This document shows, in pieces, positions 15,583 through 27,278 of a DNA stretch of 64,000 nucleotides. The notes under the pieces are model-generated. The model saw only the letters and a list, made by a program, of their open reading frames with translations, was not told the DNA's origin and ran no database searches. Position 1 is the stretch's first letter. The number at the start of each line of letters is the position of its first letter. The stretch is from contig NC_086383.1 in the NCBI RefSeq assembly GCF_036588685.1, positions 54,801,448 to 54,865,447 on the forward strand, given 5' to 3'. This DNA is from Mytilus trossulus. Its lineage: Eukaryota > Mollusca > Bivalvia > Mytilida > Mytilidae. Made by a program: the position numbers and the translations under genes.

Positions 15583-16001
15583 TCAGCGTGAAAGAAGACA
15601 TAAACTTCTTTTATAAAAGTGTTATGATTACATAATAAACATAAATATCTCTTCAAAATCCATGTCATTCGTGTACCTATAACCATAAAACTAACACCTC
15701 AAAACACTATATGTCCATCGCTTGGGTTAGGCTATAATGCGTGGGTTTTAATTGCTCTTAGAAATGTGGCAAACACACTGTATTTTGGGTATAAAATTTG
15801 TTTAATAAAATCTACATAGCATCCCTGTACTTCGTGAACCTACAACCATAAAACTAACACCTCAAAACACTGTATTTCCATCGCTTGGTATGACTATAAT
15901 GCGTGGGTTTTAATTACTCTTAGGAATGTAGTCCCGTTCACTTTGCATTGATCTTTATTACCCTTTGGAATGTGTCCCAGTGTTAGCCTATTCATACTAC
16001 T
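15518..16001 (-). repeat. Polinton right terminal inverted repeat
   Basis: This 484-bp repeat is the reverse complement of 1066-1550, with three small differences visible by eye. It ends CATACTACT, followed by the duplicated hexamer. It includes the start of the 122-codon ORF and the paired 163-bp-spaced internal repeats. Confidence 0.93.
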
Positions 16002-16007
16002 GACGTT
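16002..16007. repeat. Polinton target-site duplication, right copy
   Basis: GACGTT directly follows the right terminus and equals 1060-1065. Downstream, the complementary TAACGTCAT at about 16017-16025 shows that the target was one arm of a small palindrome. Confidence 0.9.
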
Positions 16008-16724
16008 AGAGTACAGTAACGTCATAATGCACAACCAGTCTGGATGAAAAAACAAGCCTTGGCACTGAACGTATATTTCTAAGATTTCGGCATGGCATTG
16101 AAAGGTAAATATAATTATGCTCCTTTTTTTTTATTACAATTGGACAAAAGCAGGAAGATGTGTGTGCAAATTTTTCACAAAAAACTATTTGACTGTTGAT
16201 AAACCCGAGAACGATATTGTTATGTATATATCCAATGGTGATCAGTAATTGCATTTATTAATCATCTGTTTCATTATCTATCATAAGGTTATTTTTAAAT
16301 ACATCCCAAATAACCATATTTGTAAACTCTGTAGAGATTAGTTAAATTAAAAAAAAGGGGGGGCATCAATACTGAATGAATGGATAGATGTCAGTGAGGT
16401 TCTATTACTCCCATTCTTTTCATATAATTTAGATTTATAAAATGTATGCCGGCTTTTCATACATTGCATAGCCAAAGATAATAATGTTCATGAAATTTTT
16501 TCCCAAATTTTAATTATGATCAAACTGAGACTACATTTTGAACAATAACACTGTTATCAAGTGGTTCCAAGACGAGAATCATATTCTAGCATAATCGAGA
16601 AAATCATGATTATTTACATTTGATTGAAGCTCAAATTATTATGAGTGCATGAAATTGATAGATCTACTTTTACATTGATTAACATGAACTTAAATGTACA
16701 TAAAAAAATATAACCCTGTACTAG

Positions 16725-16812
16725 CAGGGTTCGAACTCACAACCTCAGTGTTGACTGGCTAGTGATTTAATACAGTAGTAACTACATAGACCACTCAGCT
16801 ACAAAGGCCTGC
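16725..16812 (-). repeat. tRNA-like sequence, probably the head of a SINE
   Basis: On the minus strand a Pol III A-box-like TAGCTGAGTGG and a B-box-like GAGTTCGAACCC lie about 60 bp apart, followed by a sequence that could close an acceptor stem. The longer than usual spacing and the lack of a clean cloverleaf argue for a tRNA-derived SINE or a tRNA pseudogene. Flanking sequence from 16008 to 17150 shows no gene. Confidence 0.5.
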
Positions 16813-17179
16813 CAACAATTATAAGTTACAATACAAGTACAAATGTAGTCCAAGTAATTATGAAATCTTGAAAGCTATTATACTTAATTTTATTAACATA
16901 TCTATATATGTCACAGAATGGCGTCAATACAAAAATTAAAAAAAGCTTTTCTAGACGTCAAATTAATTTGAACTACATGCAATGACATGTGCATTTGTAT
17001 CTTAAAGGTTGACTTCAAAAATAAGCAAAGTGCATAATGTAAAGTCAGCTTTAAAAGATGCAAAATGTAATGTTGTAAACAATGGTAAATGACAAATGTG
17101 AAATAATTCAAATGAAGGAACAAATAAGCAAATATGATACATTGTATACTATTAAAGCAACAAACTACAACATGAACTG

Positions 17180-17290
17180 CTAAATAACAGGCTTCTGACT
17201 TGGGACAGAAACATACAGCATGTACAGGATGTGATGGAGTCAAACCAGTTAGTTGGTGACACATTAACCCCCCATCCTAACCTTAAATAG
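17180..17290 (-). repeat. Fragment of the mussel dispersed repeat (3' part)
   Basis: The text 'aacaggcttctgacttggga' followed by 'cagaaacata' resembles the 'acaggctcctgacttgggacaggcacata' section of the family that is fuller at 37205. The surrounding 16813-17950 is AT-rich with no supportable gene. Confidence 0.45.
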
Positions 17291-17954
17291 TGGTGTGAAA
17301 AGGACTTAACACATTTGCCATCAGATATATGTACAAAGAAAAAAGACATCTACATGTAACAAAAACATAGACCAGACAGGGTATTTATACATCACCACAA
17401 CAAAAATAACCTCTTTAAGTCTAGATTTGACAGTTACATGTACCTCTTAGATACTGATAGCTAGTTCAAAGCTTATAACAAGGTATTAATACCACCAAAC
17501 CTTGCCTGGTTAAGGTTTATTCCAGTTAGTAACCATTACTAGTAGTAACTACAGTATACAAAATACACAAATGTAGGTCAGGTTTTGGTGTACAATATAT
17601 GCAATAATTATTGTAACTGAAGTATGTTATTACAGCTTCTCTAAATAACTTCAAAGCTTTTGCTAAGACATATATCAGTATATCATGCTTTTAAAATCAC
17701 AATGTATTTTAAGTTATTGTAAGACATAATGATCATGATGATCAGAGCATGCTTTCCAGTAATTACCAAACTGTCTCATATAAAACATGTAATACATTTG
17801 TAATACATTGATACATTTCTGTAATAACCATGATAACTACATGTAGCTATACAAATGTATATATACATATTATAACAGCTAAGTTTAATCCCTCGAAATC
17901 CCTTGTCTCATTGACTATAGAAGTTACCATGGTTGATTAAATATGTATTCATTA

Positions 17955-18402
17955 TACCCCCGCTTTAAAAAAGGGGGGTTTACTGTTTTACCTCTGCCTG
18001 TCCGTCAGTCAATCCGTCCATCCCATGAATATTTTTCGTCGCATTTTTCTCAGGAACTACAATACAAGGATTTCTGAAATTTGGTTTCAGGGTTTATCTA
18101 AGTCAGCTATACTGTGTGATGCGTTTTCAGATTGATCACTTGACAACTTCCTGTTTACCGAACACTTGTATGATTTTACACATGATAGCAAAGTTGAAAA
18201 TTTTCGTCACATTTTTCTCAGGAACTATAATACAAAGATTTCTGAAATTTTGTTTCAGGATTTATATAAGTCAGCTATACCGTGTGATAGATTCATCACT
18301 CAACAACTTCCTGTTTACTGAACACTTGCATATTTTTACACTATTAATATTATCCACTTGCGGCGGGGGTATCATCAGTGAGCAGTAGCTCGCAGTTTCA
18401 CT
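17955..18402. repeat. Dispersed bivalve repeat with a 168-bp internal duplication
   Basis: The repeat begins with a 'tacccccgcttt' hairpin-like segment and ends 'gagcagtagctcgcagtttc'. Inside it, the block starting 'atttttctcaggaactac' at 18043 recurs at 18211, and both are followed by the same 'aagtcagctata' and 'acaacttcctgtttac' segments. The open frame in this stretch is a by-product of the repeat. Confidence 0.6.
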
Positions 18403-18609
18403 TGTTTAATTTGAAAATTAGTTATAAAGGCTGTGTATTTAGTTACTGCACATACATCTTCATACATAGTTAAAAAAATTCCCTAATGCCTACCAAAAAC
18501 AACAGATATATGTTACTCCTAAAGAAAATTTTAGAAACAAAGAGTAGACAACTCATGAAATTATCTGGCATAACAAAATGCATGTTATTTTCACTAATAA
18601 CTTATTTAA

Positions 18610-18880
18610 TATAAAAAAGAAGATGTGGTATGATTGCCAATGAGACAACTGTCCATAAGAGACCAAAATGACACAGAAATTAACAACTATACTACTCAAC
18701 AATGAGAAAATCCCATACTGCATAGTCAGCTTTAAAAAGTCCCTAAATGACCATGTAAAACAATTGAAACGATAAAAACTTAGGGTCTTATTTATGTACA
18801 AAAAATGAACAAAAAACTAATATGTAACACATAAAAAAACGACAACCACTGAGTTACAGGCTCCTCAATTAAGTTATCCC
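18610..18880 (+). repeat. Mussel dispersed repeat ('agaagatgtggtatgattgcc' family)
   Basis: This copy starts 'aagaagatgtggtatgattg', continues with 'gagacaactgtccataagag', 'acacagaaattaacaact' and 'cagctttaaaaag', and ends near 'ttacaggctcct'. The same order of blocks occurs at 37205-37550 and, reversed, at 50060-50595, which defines the family. No coding capacity is seen. Confidence 0.75.
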
Positions 18881-19000
18881 CTTGACCGCATGTACATTTG
18901 TACTGGTACATTGTAACTGATGAAAAAGATTGGCATTAATTTATTTAGTCAGAGATCAAATTTAACCACTTTGATACACCATTGAATTCATACAACAGGC

Positions 19001-19104
19001 ATATGGATTTAATAAGATGGATTAGAACATTCAAATGATTTAATACTTTTATATATGGATTTAATAAGATGGATTAGAACATTCAAATGATTTAATACTT
19101 TTAT
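19001..19104. repeat. Perfect 52-bp tandem duplication
   Basis: The unit beginning 'atatggatttaataagatgg' at 19001 recurs unchanged at 19053. It is a recent local duplication in non-coding DNA, followed by an AT-dinucleotide run. Confidence 0.9.
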
Positions 19105-19729
19105 ATTATATATATATAGTATAAAACTATTATTATTTTTTTTTCAGGGCAAGTCTAGATCTTTTGGTCTTCTTTTTAAATATCAAAATAAGTCAATTTT
19201 GCCATACAACATGTATAAAAATATTTAAGGCAATTTGTCAGATATTTTAATTTCATTTCATTTTACATTATTTCGTTTAGCATTTTCTATGGAAGTACAT
19301 GTACTTCAAGAAGAAGAAGAAGCTAAGCAACAGAATGCAATTCTCTGAGGCATTGATTTACATGTATGTGCATATAAAGAGCAGCCGGCAATTATTTTAT
19401 GACCAGAGGTATGTACATGTAATAATAGGATAACTTTGTTTGAATATTTTGTTTTTGTCAGACTATCTACATGTTACACATTTTGATTTCGTGTAAGCAG
19501 TGAATTTTATTTTTTTTCTACTGGACCATTTTATCAAAAATAGCATTGGAAGCTCTATATACACAACATTGCTTGTTCTTTTTATAAGACCACACACAAT
19601 TTTTGGAGATTGTATAATGGAAAGGTGTCTGCTGCGTCCGAAGACACATTGGTTTTCGAAAATATAACTTAGGTTTAAGTGCATTAATCTTTATAAATTT
19701 TGTTTAGAAGATCCAATACCGAAAAAAAG

Positions 19730-20275
19730 GTTGGGATGATTTTGGGGATGATGGTCGGAAGTCCCCACCATTTAGGAAGATGGGCCAAAAAGAAGCATTT
19801 TCTTAGTTTCAGAAAAATAACTTGTTTATAAGTATTTCAATTGCTCTGAAATTGTACCACAATGTTTAAAACCAAAAATAAAAGGTTTTAATTCAGTTTA
19901 GGGGTTATAATGGGGCCAAAGTTTAGGAATAAGGGGTAAAAAACAAGCATTTTTCTAGTTTCCAGTCAATAACTTGTGTGTAATTGTATAGATCTCCCTG
20001 AAATTGTACCACAATGTTCCATATATTAACAAGGAGAAGGCTGGGATAGAGTTTTGGCCCCCTTTTCTGGTAAAGTTTTGGATGATTATATAGGGAATAA
20101 CTGAAGCATGTCCGGATTGGCTCCCCTCTTAGGCAGTCAGTGGGCCCCCCACTTATTATAATTTCTGGATCCGCCACCGAGTGTATGGATCTCTCTGAAA
20201 TTGTACTACAAGGTTCCATACTACAAAAGAAAGGATGGGATTGAGTTTTAGGGTTGTTGCTCCGAGGGGGATTTT
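19730..20275. repeat. Degenerate roughly 100-200-bp bivalve repeat array
   Basis: Blocks with 'ttctagtttc.ag..aataacttgt', 'ctgaaattgtaccacaatgtt' and 'gggccaaa' recur about three times. The third is interrupted near 20045-20190 by unrelated GC-rich sequence ending 'ctggatccgccac'. No ORF here is convincing. Confidence 0.55.
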
Positions 20276-20372
20276 AATAAGTTATGGGGGATAGTTCGTT
20301 TCATGCAATAATGTTCAGCAAAGTAAGATCTACAAGGGTCAACATAACCAAAATGTTCAATGGACCCCTTAA

Positions 20373-20645
20373 GGTGGTACCTAACACTACAGGGAGATAA
20401 CTCTGTAAAATCAGCTAAAGGTTTTAATTACATTGTGTTGTTAAGGGGAAATTAAGTTTTTCAAAGATCAAAATAAGTTTTTGTCAAACTGCTATAAAAC
20501 CAGTTTAATTTTTCTGATAAAGCGGTTGGTTCAAATTTTTGGAAATTCGTATATTTTTGTCAAAGGGTCAAAGTAAATACTTTGCAAAAATTTTAAGAAA
20601 ATTAAACGAGCCAAATTAATTTTAGTTAAAGTGTTGGGTACCACC
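20373..20645. mobile_element. 273-bp MITE with TTAA target duplication
   Basis: The terminal repeats GGTGGTACCTAACAC and, reversed, GGTGGTACCCAACAC (one mismatch in 15) are each flanked by TTAA (20369-20372 and 20646-20649). A TTAA duplication is typical of piggyBac-related elements. No coding sequence is present. A related right end recurs at about 24434-24448. Confidence 0.75.
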
Positions 20646-20649
20646 TTAA

Positions 20650-22595
20650 GGAGTTGTTGCCCTTTATAGTCAATTTTTAACAACTTTCTCGTAAATTTTG
20701 CAATCTTTTCCTCTGTTGTGTTTTGAGCAAGAACTAAAGAAGATAAAGAGAAACTTAACAGGCTTAACAAGCAATACAAGATCAATAAAATATGTTTACA
20801 AGAGTTTTGCCTCTTGGAAATAGATATTGTAAGGAAAATAGCATCTCACACATGTCTACTTTTCTTGTAGATTATTTTCATGATTTTTATAATTTATGAA
20901 AAATGTTAAAAAAAGAACATACTTATTTGTTGTGGTTATTGCTTTTTGACAGCAAATTTTATATATCCATCAATTGGTGAGGTACATTGAAACACTGTTC
21001 TTTTATTAAATGCATGAAGTATACAGATGGTAACACAAATGACAACATGTTATGTTCATGAGTTTAATATTTATAGATAAACGTTGTATTTCAACAATTT
21101 TGCCTATGAAGCAGCAAATCAAGATTTAATAAACCGAAGTTAATGCCCAAATGGATTTTTTTAAACTTAGGCAGAAGAATAGTTTATTATCATGATTATA
21201 TATACATGATATATATATATATGAGAAAGTTCATGCTATACATATATTTGTTGTTTATTTTTAAATTGTTTCCATTTTTTGTTTCCACTACTAAAACTTT
21301 AAAAGTATTAATTAGTTCATACTATATGTACATCTAGTTTTTGTCTGGACTTTTGGATTAACTTAAAATTTATAATTTTAGCTTGTTACCAAATGAAAGG
21401 AAAGTGCAGTATTAGAATCACTGAGGTACATGTTACGATGTACATGTAGGTGCAGATCTAGATGTCCTGTAAAAAAAAACTGGTATCAAAGTAAGTTCAT
21501 ATGTAGAATTGTATTTGATTTAAATAATTTAATGTTATCTATTCAAAACTTTTTCAAGTGTAATTGTACATGTATGCAGTTGTTTATTTTTCTGTCTTTC
21601 TGATGTCAAGTATGCATCGAGGAATCCTTACCAGTCTCATCTGCTTCTGCTGCACACATATGAGAAATGAGAAGCTCAAATGATTATAGCATTTGCATCA
21701 CAGACCGTATCATATGAATTGTATATTTTACAAGATCAAAAGTTGTTCTCGTCTTCAATATACATTAAATATCTGCCACTGTACATTAAATTAAACAAGA
21801 AAAAATTATTTAATAATATTCTTTTAACTGTAGAATGTTTTTAAAGAACTAGAATATTGATATAAGGAGATGGGGTATGATCCTCAATGTGACAACTATC
21901 AATTAAAAAACTAAAGAACAAAAATAAAACATTTACTGGTCACTCGACTCACTGTTAGACAATGAACAATAATCAAAATCCATACCATAAAGTAACATTC
22001 AACTTGTTTAAGGATGCAAAATGTGAACCATTTAAAAATTAAAACTACATATGTATGGCAGACATTGGTTAATATGTTTATGGAATGATTGTAAGGTGTT
22101 TATATTTGTCTTGCATGTACAATTCTTGCCAGATTTTTATAAAACTAATGCTATACTTTAATATCAGCAATATCTTGGTCAAGTTCACTACTTTTGACAG
22201 ATTGACTATTTTCAAAAGAGTTATGCCCCTTGAAAATATTGAATAAAGGAAAATGGCCTTGTAAGCGCTCTCATCGGTTTAATTTTTATAAAACACATAG
22301 TATACTGTAATACTGCCCTTGAAGGTCTGTTTAAAATATTTCATATACATATGTTCAAGAAAAAGAACCTTTTTTTCAAAGCACACTTTTTTATTTATAA
22401 TTTTATTCAAGTGCCTTTTTTAATTAGTGCCCCTTGATAGATGCAATATGTGCAACTCAGTGGACATTGAAACTCTATTCTGTTATTTTTATTTTCAGGA
22501 ACTGAAAAGTAAAGAAACAGAACCAAAGAACATTCATTTTAGATTAATACAATATTGAACTCAAAATTCAATCTAGTTGTCTTTCTTAATCATAG
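20650..22595. other. Non-coding interval
   Basis: AT-rich sequence with short microsatellite-like TA runs (about 21200-21240). A weak fragment of a mussel dispersed repeat sits at 21865-22040 ('ggagatggggtatgatcctc', 'cgactcactg'). No gene, RNA or terminator is supportable here. Confidence 0.5.
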
Positions 22596-22599
22596 ATAT

Positions 22600-22760
22600 A
22601 AGAAGATGTGGTATTAGTGCCAATGAAACATCTCTCCATCCAGGTCATAATTTGTAAAAGTAAACCATTACAGGTCAAAGTATGGTTTTCAAAACAGAGC
22701 TCACACGAAACAGCAAGCCATTAAGGGCAAGAAAAGTGGCTGCATACACTAGCACCTGTA
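22600..22760 (+). repeat. Mussel dispersed-repeat fragment
   Basis: The text 'agaagatgtggtattagtgcc' followed by 'catctctccatccaggtca' and 'agtaaaccattacaggtcaa' matches the short version of the family also seen at 56560 and 62735, and the fragment in the Polinton intron. Confidence 0.65.
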
Positions 22761-22859
22761 ATAGCTACATGTAGCAGTGTAGACAATTACATATCAATGT
22801 GTATGGTGATATATATAGCAATAGAAATATCACATCCATCAGAGGGAAATAGAATATAG

Positions 22860-23225
22860 ACAAAAGAAATACCAAATACATCAGATTAGAATAGATTATC
22901 AACAATAGAAATGGTGTATGTCACAGAGACAAACATATGAATATAGACACTTAAAATTTGGTATGTCATAGAGATGAAAATAGAATATAGACAATAGAAT
23001 TAGGGTATGTCAAAGAGGCAAACATAGAATGGATGATGTCAAAGAGACAAAACTATAAAAAATAGAATATAGACAATAGAAATGAGATATGTCAAAGAAA
23101 CAAAAATATGAAAAGAGAACATAGACAATAGAAATGGGGTATGCCTAAGAGACAAAAATATGAAAATAGGACATAGACAATAGAAATGGTGTATGCCTAA
23201 GAGACAAAAATATGAAAATAGAGGC
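22860..23225. repeat. Minisatellite with a 52-bp unit
   Basis: The unit contains 'gacaatagaaatggggtatg' and 'agagacaaaaatatgaaaat'. The best copies start at 23072, 23124 and 23176, exactly 52 bp apart, with more degenerate copies upstream. An open frame on the minus strand here is only a consequence of the repeat. Confidence 0.8.
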
Positions 23226-23584
23226 ACAACAACTTAATAAAAAAAAGTTTTACTAGATATACAATACAAATTATGGAGCACTGACTGATAATTATTTTTC
23301 TGCATAAAGGAATGCTAATGTTTATTTGTTAGAGCTTTTGATTTTGCCATGTATTTTCTGTGGAATCCAGTATTTCGGGTTATTCAAATCGTCATATTGA
23401 AGTATTTACACTCAAAATGAGTTCCTGACAGAAGAAAAAAAGATGATGAAGAAGAAAAACATCAACAACATTCATACCATTAAAAACAAACCGAAACAAA
23501 AATACATATACAGTTCATGAAAAAATAAATGCATTTGAAAAATTTAAAAAAAAACATAAAAAAAATATATATTTAGGACCAATA

Positions 23585-23920
23585 TAAAAACATATGAAAA
23601 CATATGTTTGGGCCGAACATATGAAAACATATGTTTAGGCCAAACATATGAAAACATATGTTTAGGTCTGGGATGAAAACATATGAAAAACATATGTTTA
23701 TAAAGAACATATGAAAATAACATATGTTTTTCATATGATTACATGTATGAAAAACATATGTTTTTCATATGATTTTATAAACATATGTTTTTCATATGTT
23801 TAACATATGTTTTTCATATGATCAAAAACATATGTTTTCATGTCGGGCCTAAACATATGTTTACATATGTTTTCAAACATATGAAAAACATATGTTAAAC
23901 ATATGAAAACATATGTCGCA
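23585..23920. repeat. Palindrome-rich cluster of CATATG motifs
   Basis: About 330 bp consist almost wholly of 'aacatatgaaaacatatgtt' style units in both orientations, separated by short spacers such as 'taggcc' and 'gggccg'. CATATG occurs some thirty times. The region can fold into many nested hairpins. No coding role is visible. Confidence 0.85.
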
Positions 23921-24229
23921 ATTTTTCCTATGTAGTTAAAACTTAAATACAAAAAAATCTAACTAGTATAGCACTCCAAATGCTTAGTTTTGTGAAAAAT
24001 TTAAACGACACATTTGTTTTCAAAAAAAAAATTCTTCGTCATATACTAAAAGCACAGCATTCACTTTTCGGGGCTTATTTTTATACTCCCTATGAAAGTT
24101 CGGGCAAAATTTGTAATCCGGAATAAAAAAAACTTACAAGAAAAGGGTACCAGTGAACTAATATTCACCTCAGCTATCATTATTAGCTATGCTATTGTCA
24201 ATTTAGGATTAAATTTTTGAAATTGTAAC

Positions 24230-24448
24230 ATATTTAACCCTACACCCATATTTCAGAATCTTCCAATTTTGGCCGAAACTAGTATGTAAAAGATGCCATA
24301 TTTGAGTTGCCATATCTTTTAAACCTATGATTCAAATCGTTATGAAATTTTACAAGATGTTTAAGTTGGCCTAGTTTATCATTGAAAAAAAAAAAGAAAA
24401 ATTAAACGACATGATTTTTTTTGGTGTATAGTGTTGGGTACCCCCTTA
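24230..24448. mobile_element. Diverged or truncated relative of the 20373 MITE
   Basis: The right end reads GTGTTGGGTACCCCC followed by TTAA, and the preceding 'attaaacga' resembles the interior of the 273-bp element. I could not place a matching left end, so the element is truncated or badly diverged. A short ORF overlapping its 3' flank is not credible. Confidence 0.4.
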
Positions 24449-24699
24449 AGGAAGTACATATGTAATACATGCATAGACCTTTTGCAACTATCCCTCCAAC
24501 AATCGTCTAAGAGGAAAAATACTTTTCAAAATAATGAAGGAAGCAAACGCTTTACATTTATTGATTTTGAATACGCTACGACATATTTTGTATATAGTGA
24601 AAAAAAAGAGAGGAATAAGTGATCAGTATGTTAAATTTTCTCATTTACAAAATGTTTGTATTATTTGGTGGTAGACTTTTTTAAACGGGACGATTTCAA

Positions 24700-24985
24700 C
24701 TTCCCAATTGTCCCCTTTTCTCAGCAGTAACATACCCTCTGCCACTTTGTATGGTGTTTACATATCACAATTGATACGTTATTCTCGTGCTGGTTCACAC
24801 TATACGGACTTCATATACAGGAGTGTGCTCCTTACGCAGAAAATGCTCAAACAAAGTTAGGAGGAGGACAGATTAAAATTGACACTCCGTAAATTTTATG
24901 GACACCATCACGATTTGGTGGATCCATACGATGTGTCTTTGACCCAACTAGCGAAGGACATTTTTAAAACATGGTAGATTGTGGT
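24700..24985 (+). pseudogene. Reverse-transcriptase element relic (3' coding end)
   Basis: Translated in broken frames, the stretch shows the sequence order also seen at 48290-48560: 'SSNIP', a 'iryS.ach.y.DF' block, and 'fyGhHhDLvdpYdvS'. This is the C-terminal end of a Penelope-like reverse transcriptase, as judged from the larger copy at 47537. Frameshifts make it inactive. Confidence 0.55.
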
Positions 24986-25449
24986 TTGTCATTATGTCGT
25001 CTAATCTTTTAATTACCTAACGTGACTTATTTCCGATTGTGACTGTGTTGCGGAGTGTGAATTGGCATTACTATAAGACGTGGTACGGTACTTATCCATC
25101 TCAAATTCATGTACTAGTATTTAGTTTAAATGTTTAATGTTGTATTTGTAATTCTCATCGGATTTTGTCAAATGTGTTGACGTCCTTTCTATTATATTTA
25201 TGTGTTATGGTATAGAAAATTAATCACCGCCTTCATTTATTTGATTTGGTTGCGTTCAACGTAATCAGTACGATATTTTACGTTAGAAGTTAGATTCAAA
25301 ATAAACCGGACATTATTTTATAAAATAGTTAATTGCTACCTTAGTTTGATATTAACAAGTATTGAAATATGCTTTGTTATTTAATACAATATCAGTATTT
25401 AGTTCAAATATATAATCTTAAATCAATCCTAATTATATCTTCTTCATTC

Positions 25450-26240
25450 TAATGTGACGTCATTTTTCATTTTTTCATGATCTGTTTTACAAATACAAAT
25501 GACGTTTCAAATATGACGTCACTTGGCGTTGAGGTTTAAAACTATTCGGATGTGTCTACGTTTGTGTTTCAAATGTCTGGTTATGTAAAGGTATTTCAGT
25601 TGTTTCCTGTAATTAGTTAATACTTCAGTTTTATCATGTACATCTTTTGAATAGTCATTTTATAAACTGTTTGCAAAAGTATAAATTATTCTAAATAATA
25701 GGGATTTTCTGGTAACTGACAGAAAACCCTTGCCGTTTTTTGGCACAACTTTTTTTTATCTTTTGGTCCTTGATGCTGTCCAACTTTGTACTTGTTTCGG
25801 CTTTCAAACTTTTGTATCTAGGCGTCACTAGTAGGTCTTGTGTGGACAAAATGCACTTCTGGCGTATTAAAATTTTGAACTTGTTGCCTTTTGTTGGCTG
25901 TTGTTCGTGTGATTCTTTGTCAATTGTGTTCTCCAATTTATTTATATTGTAGTCCTGCGTTGTCATTTTGATGTTATATTTCACATGGCCATAAAAGTGC
26001 AAGGTTTGGCATGCCACAAAACCAGGTTCAACTCACCATTTTTTCCTTTAAAAATGCCCTGTACCAAGTCAGGAATATGGCCATTGTTATATTATAGTTC
26101 GCTTCTGTATGTATTACATAATCACGTTGTGTCGTTTGTTTTCTCTTATTTTTGAGTGTAAATTCACATTGCGATAAGACGTGTCACGGTACTTGTCTAT
26201 CCCAAATGGCTTTATAAATATTTTAATATGAACGTCATTT
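25450..26240. repeat. Dispersed mussel repeat, copy 1 of a roughly 700-bp family
   Basis: This block is shared with 31590-32400 in the same orientation. Common landmarks are 'tgacgtcactt.gcgttgagg', 'gtttgcaaaagtataaatta', 'ttctaaataa', 'tttttggcacaactttttt' and 'gatgctgt', and it contains a CRE-like TGACGTCA. ORFs in both directions here are repeat shadows. Confidence 0.65.
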
Positions 26241-26670
26241 GGTGAGTCTTATGTAGACCAAACGCGCGTCTGGCGTACTAAATTATAATCCTGGTACCTT
26301 TGATAACTATTTACACCACTGGGTCGATGCCACTGCTGGTGGACGTTTCGTCCACGAGGGTATCACAAGCCCAGTAGTCAACACCGAATAATATCAATAA
26401 TGGGGTCATTTTTATAAATTTCCTGTTAACCAAACTTTGAAATTTAAAAAAAAAACTAAGGATTTTCTTATCCCAGGCATAGATTACTTTAGCCGTGCTT
26501 GGCACATCTTTTGAGAACTTTGGATTCTCAATCCTCTTCAACTTTGTTCTTGTTTGGCTTTATAAATAATTTGATATGAGCGTCACTGGAGAGTCTTATG
26601 TAGACGAAACGCGCGTCTTGCGTACTAAATTAAAATCCTGGTACCTTTGATAACTATTTCATCCACCAAA
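26220..26670. repeat. Composite repeat with two 'acgcgcgtct' modules
   Basis: Two copies of the module 'gagcgtcac...gagtctta' plus 'gtagac.aacgcgcgtct' bracket a central segment with 'cactgggtcgatgccactgc' and 'tatcacaagcccagtagtca'. The same arrangement occurs at 39300-39815, which shows a defined composite family. Confidence 0.7.
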
Positions 26671-26719
26671 TGCAATCCTATGAAAACAAGCTATGTCTTC
26701 TTCTTACCGACTTCTTCCT

Positions 26720-27180
26720 TTATTCATTTGAGGTTCACTTCATACAGCAATTTCTTACGATGAAAGAAAAGTAGATAGCAGTATCTGGAATCGTTTTTCC
26801 TACCATGATTTCCTTGATAGAGGTCGGATGCCTTTGAACCTAGAGTTTGAAATGGTGATGTTGAAATCATCCCTTCGTAAATTCGAGTTGGATGACCGTC
26901 GTGGAATATCTGTTTCACTGATGATATCGAATAGGTTCTTCATGTCGTCACTACAAATCCGTTCCCTTTACACCAATGTGACATACTGAATTTTAGTGTG
27001 TTATAACATGAAGCAGGATTTGCCTACCCTTCCGGAGCACATAAAATCAGCCTCAACTTTTGGTGGAGTTCGAGTTGCTAAGTATTCAGTTTTGTATGTC
27101 ATGTTTTGTGAACTATTGTTCGTATGTGTGTATTTTTGATTCTAAGCCATGGCTTTGGCAGCTCCTTTCCGACTTTTCGA
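26720..27180 (+). pseudogene. Deleted relic of the reverse-transcriptase element, 3' part and UTR
   Basis: Fragments corresponding to 'tcatacagcaatttctta', 'tttcctaccatgatttcctt', 'gaaatcatcccttcgtaaat' and the downstream 'ctacccttccggagcac' and 'ggtggagttcgagttgct' line up in order with the copy at 47980-48720. Large internal stretches are missing, so this is an inactive deletion derivative. Confidence 0.6.
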
Positions 27181-27278
27181 CGTTCAGGAGAGTACGATGG
27201 ATGATTATATCAGATCCAATCTCTCAAGTAAAATTATCTTATAAATTTCAGCAGGTCATTATAAACGTAGGCTCTTAA

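Larger units (their letters stand above)
1066..16001. mobile_element. Complete Polinton (Maverick) DNA transposon, 14.9 kb
   Basis: Both ends are visible: inverted repeats beginning AGTAGTATGAATAGGC at 1066 and ending with its complement at 16001, with the 6-bp duplication GACGTT outside. The length (14,936 bp) is within the 15-20 kb typical of the family. The inside holds the diagnostic set: protein-primed family B polymerase, retroviral-type integrase, adenain-like protease, packaging ATPase, and major and minor capsid-type proteins, nearly all on the minus strand. The TIRs are almost identical, so insertion looks recent. Three core genes carry a stop or a frameshift (polymerase, ATPase, major capsid), so this copy as written is not fully coding-competent. 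It inserted into the arm of a small palindrome. Confidence 0.96.

Noticed and set aside
16006..16254. Minus-strand ORF of 82 codons beside the right TIR
   Set aside because: It lies outside the element, has no splice context and no recognisable sequence.
16725..16812. Functional tRNA gene
   Set aside because: Box spacing is too long, and I could not draw a full cloverleaf.
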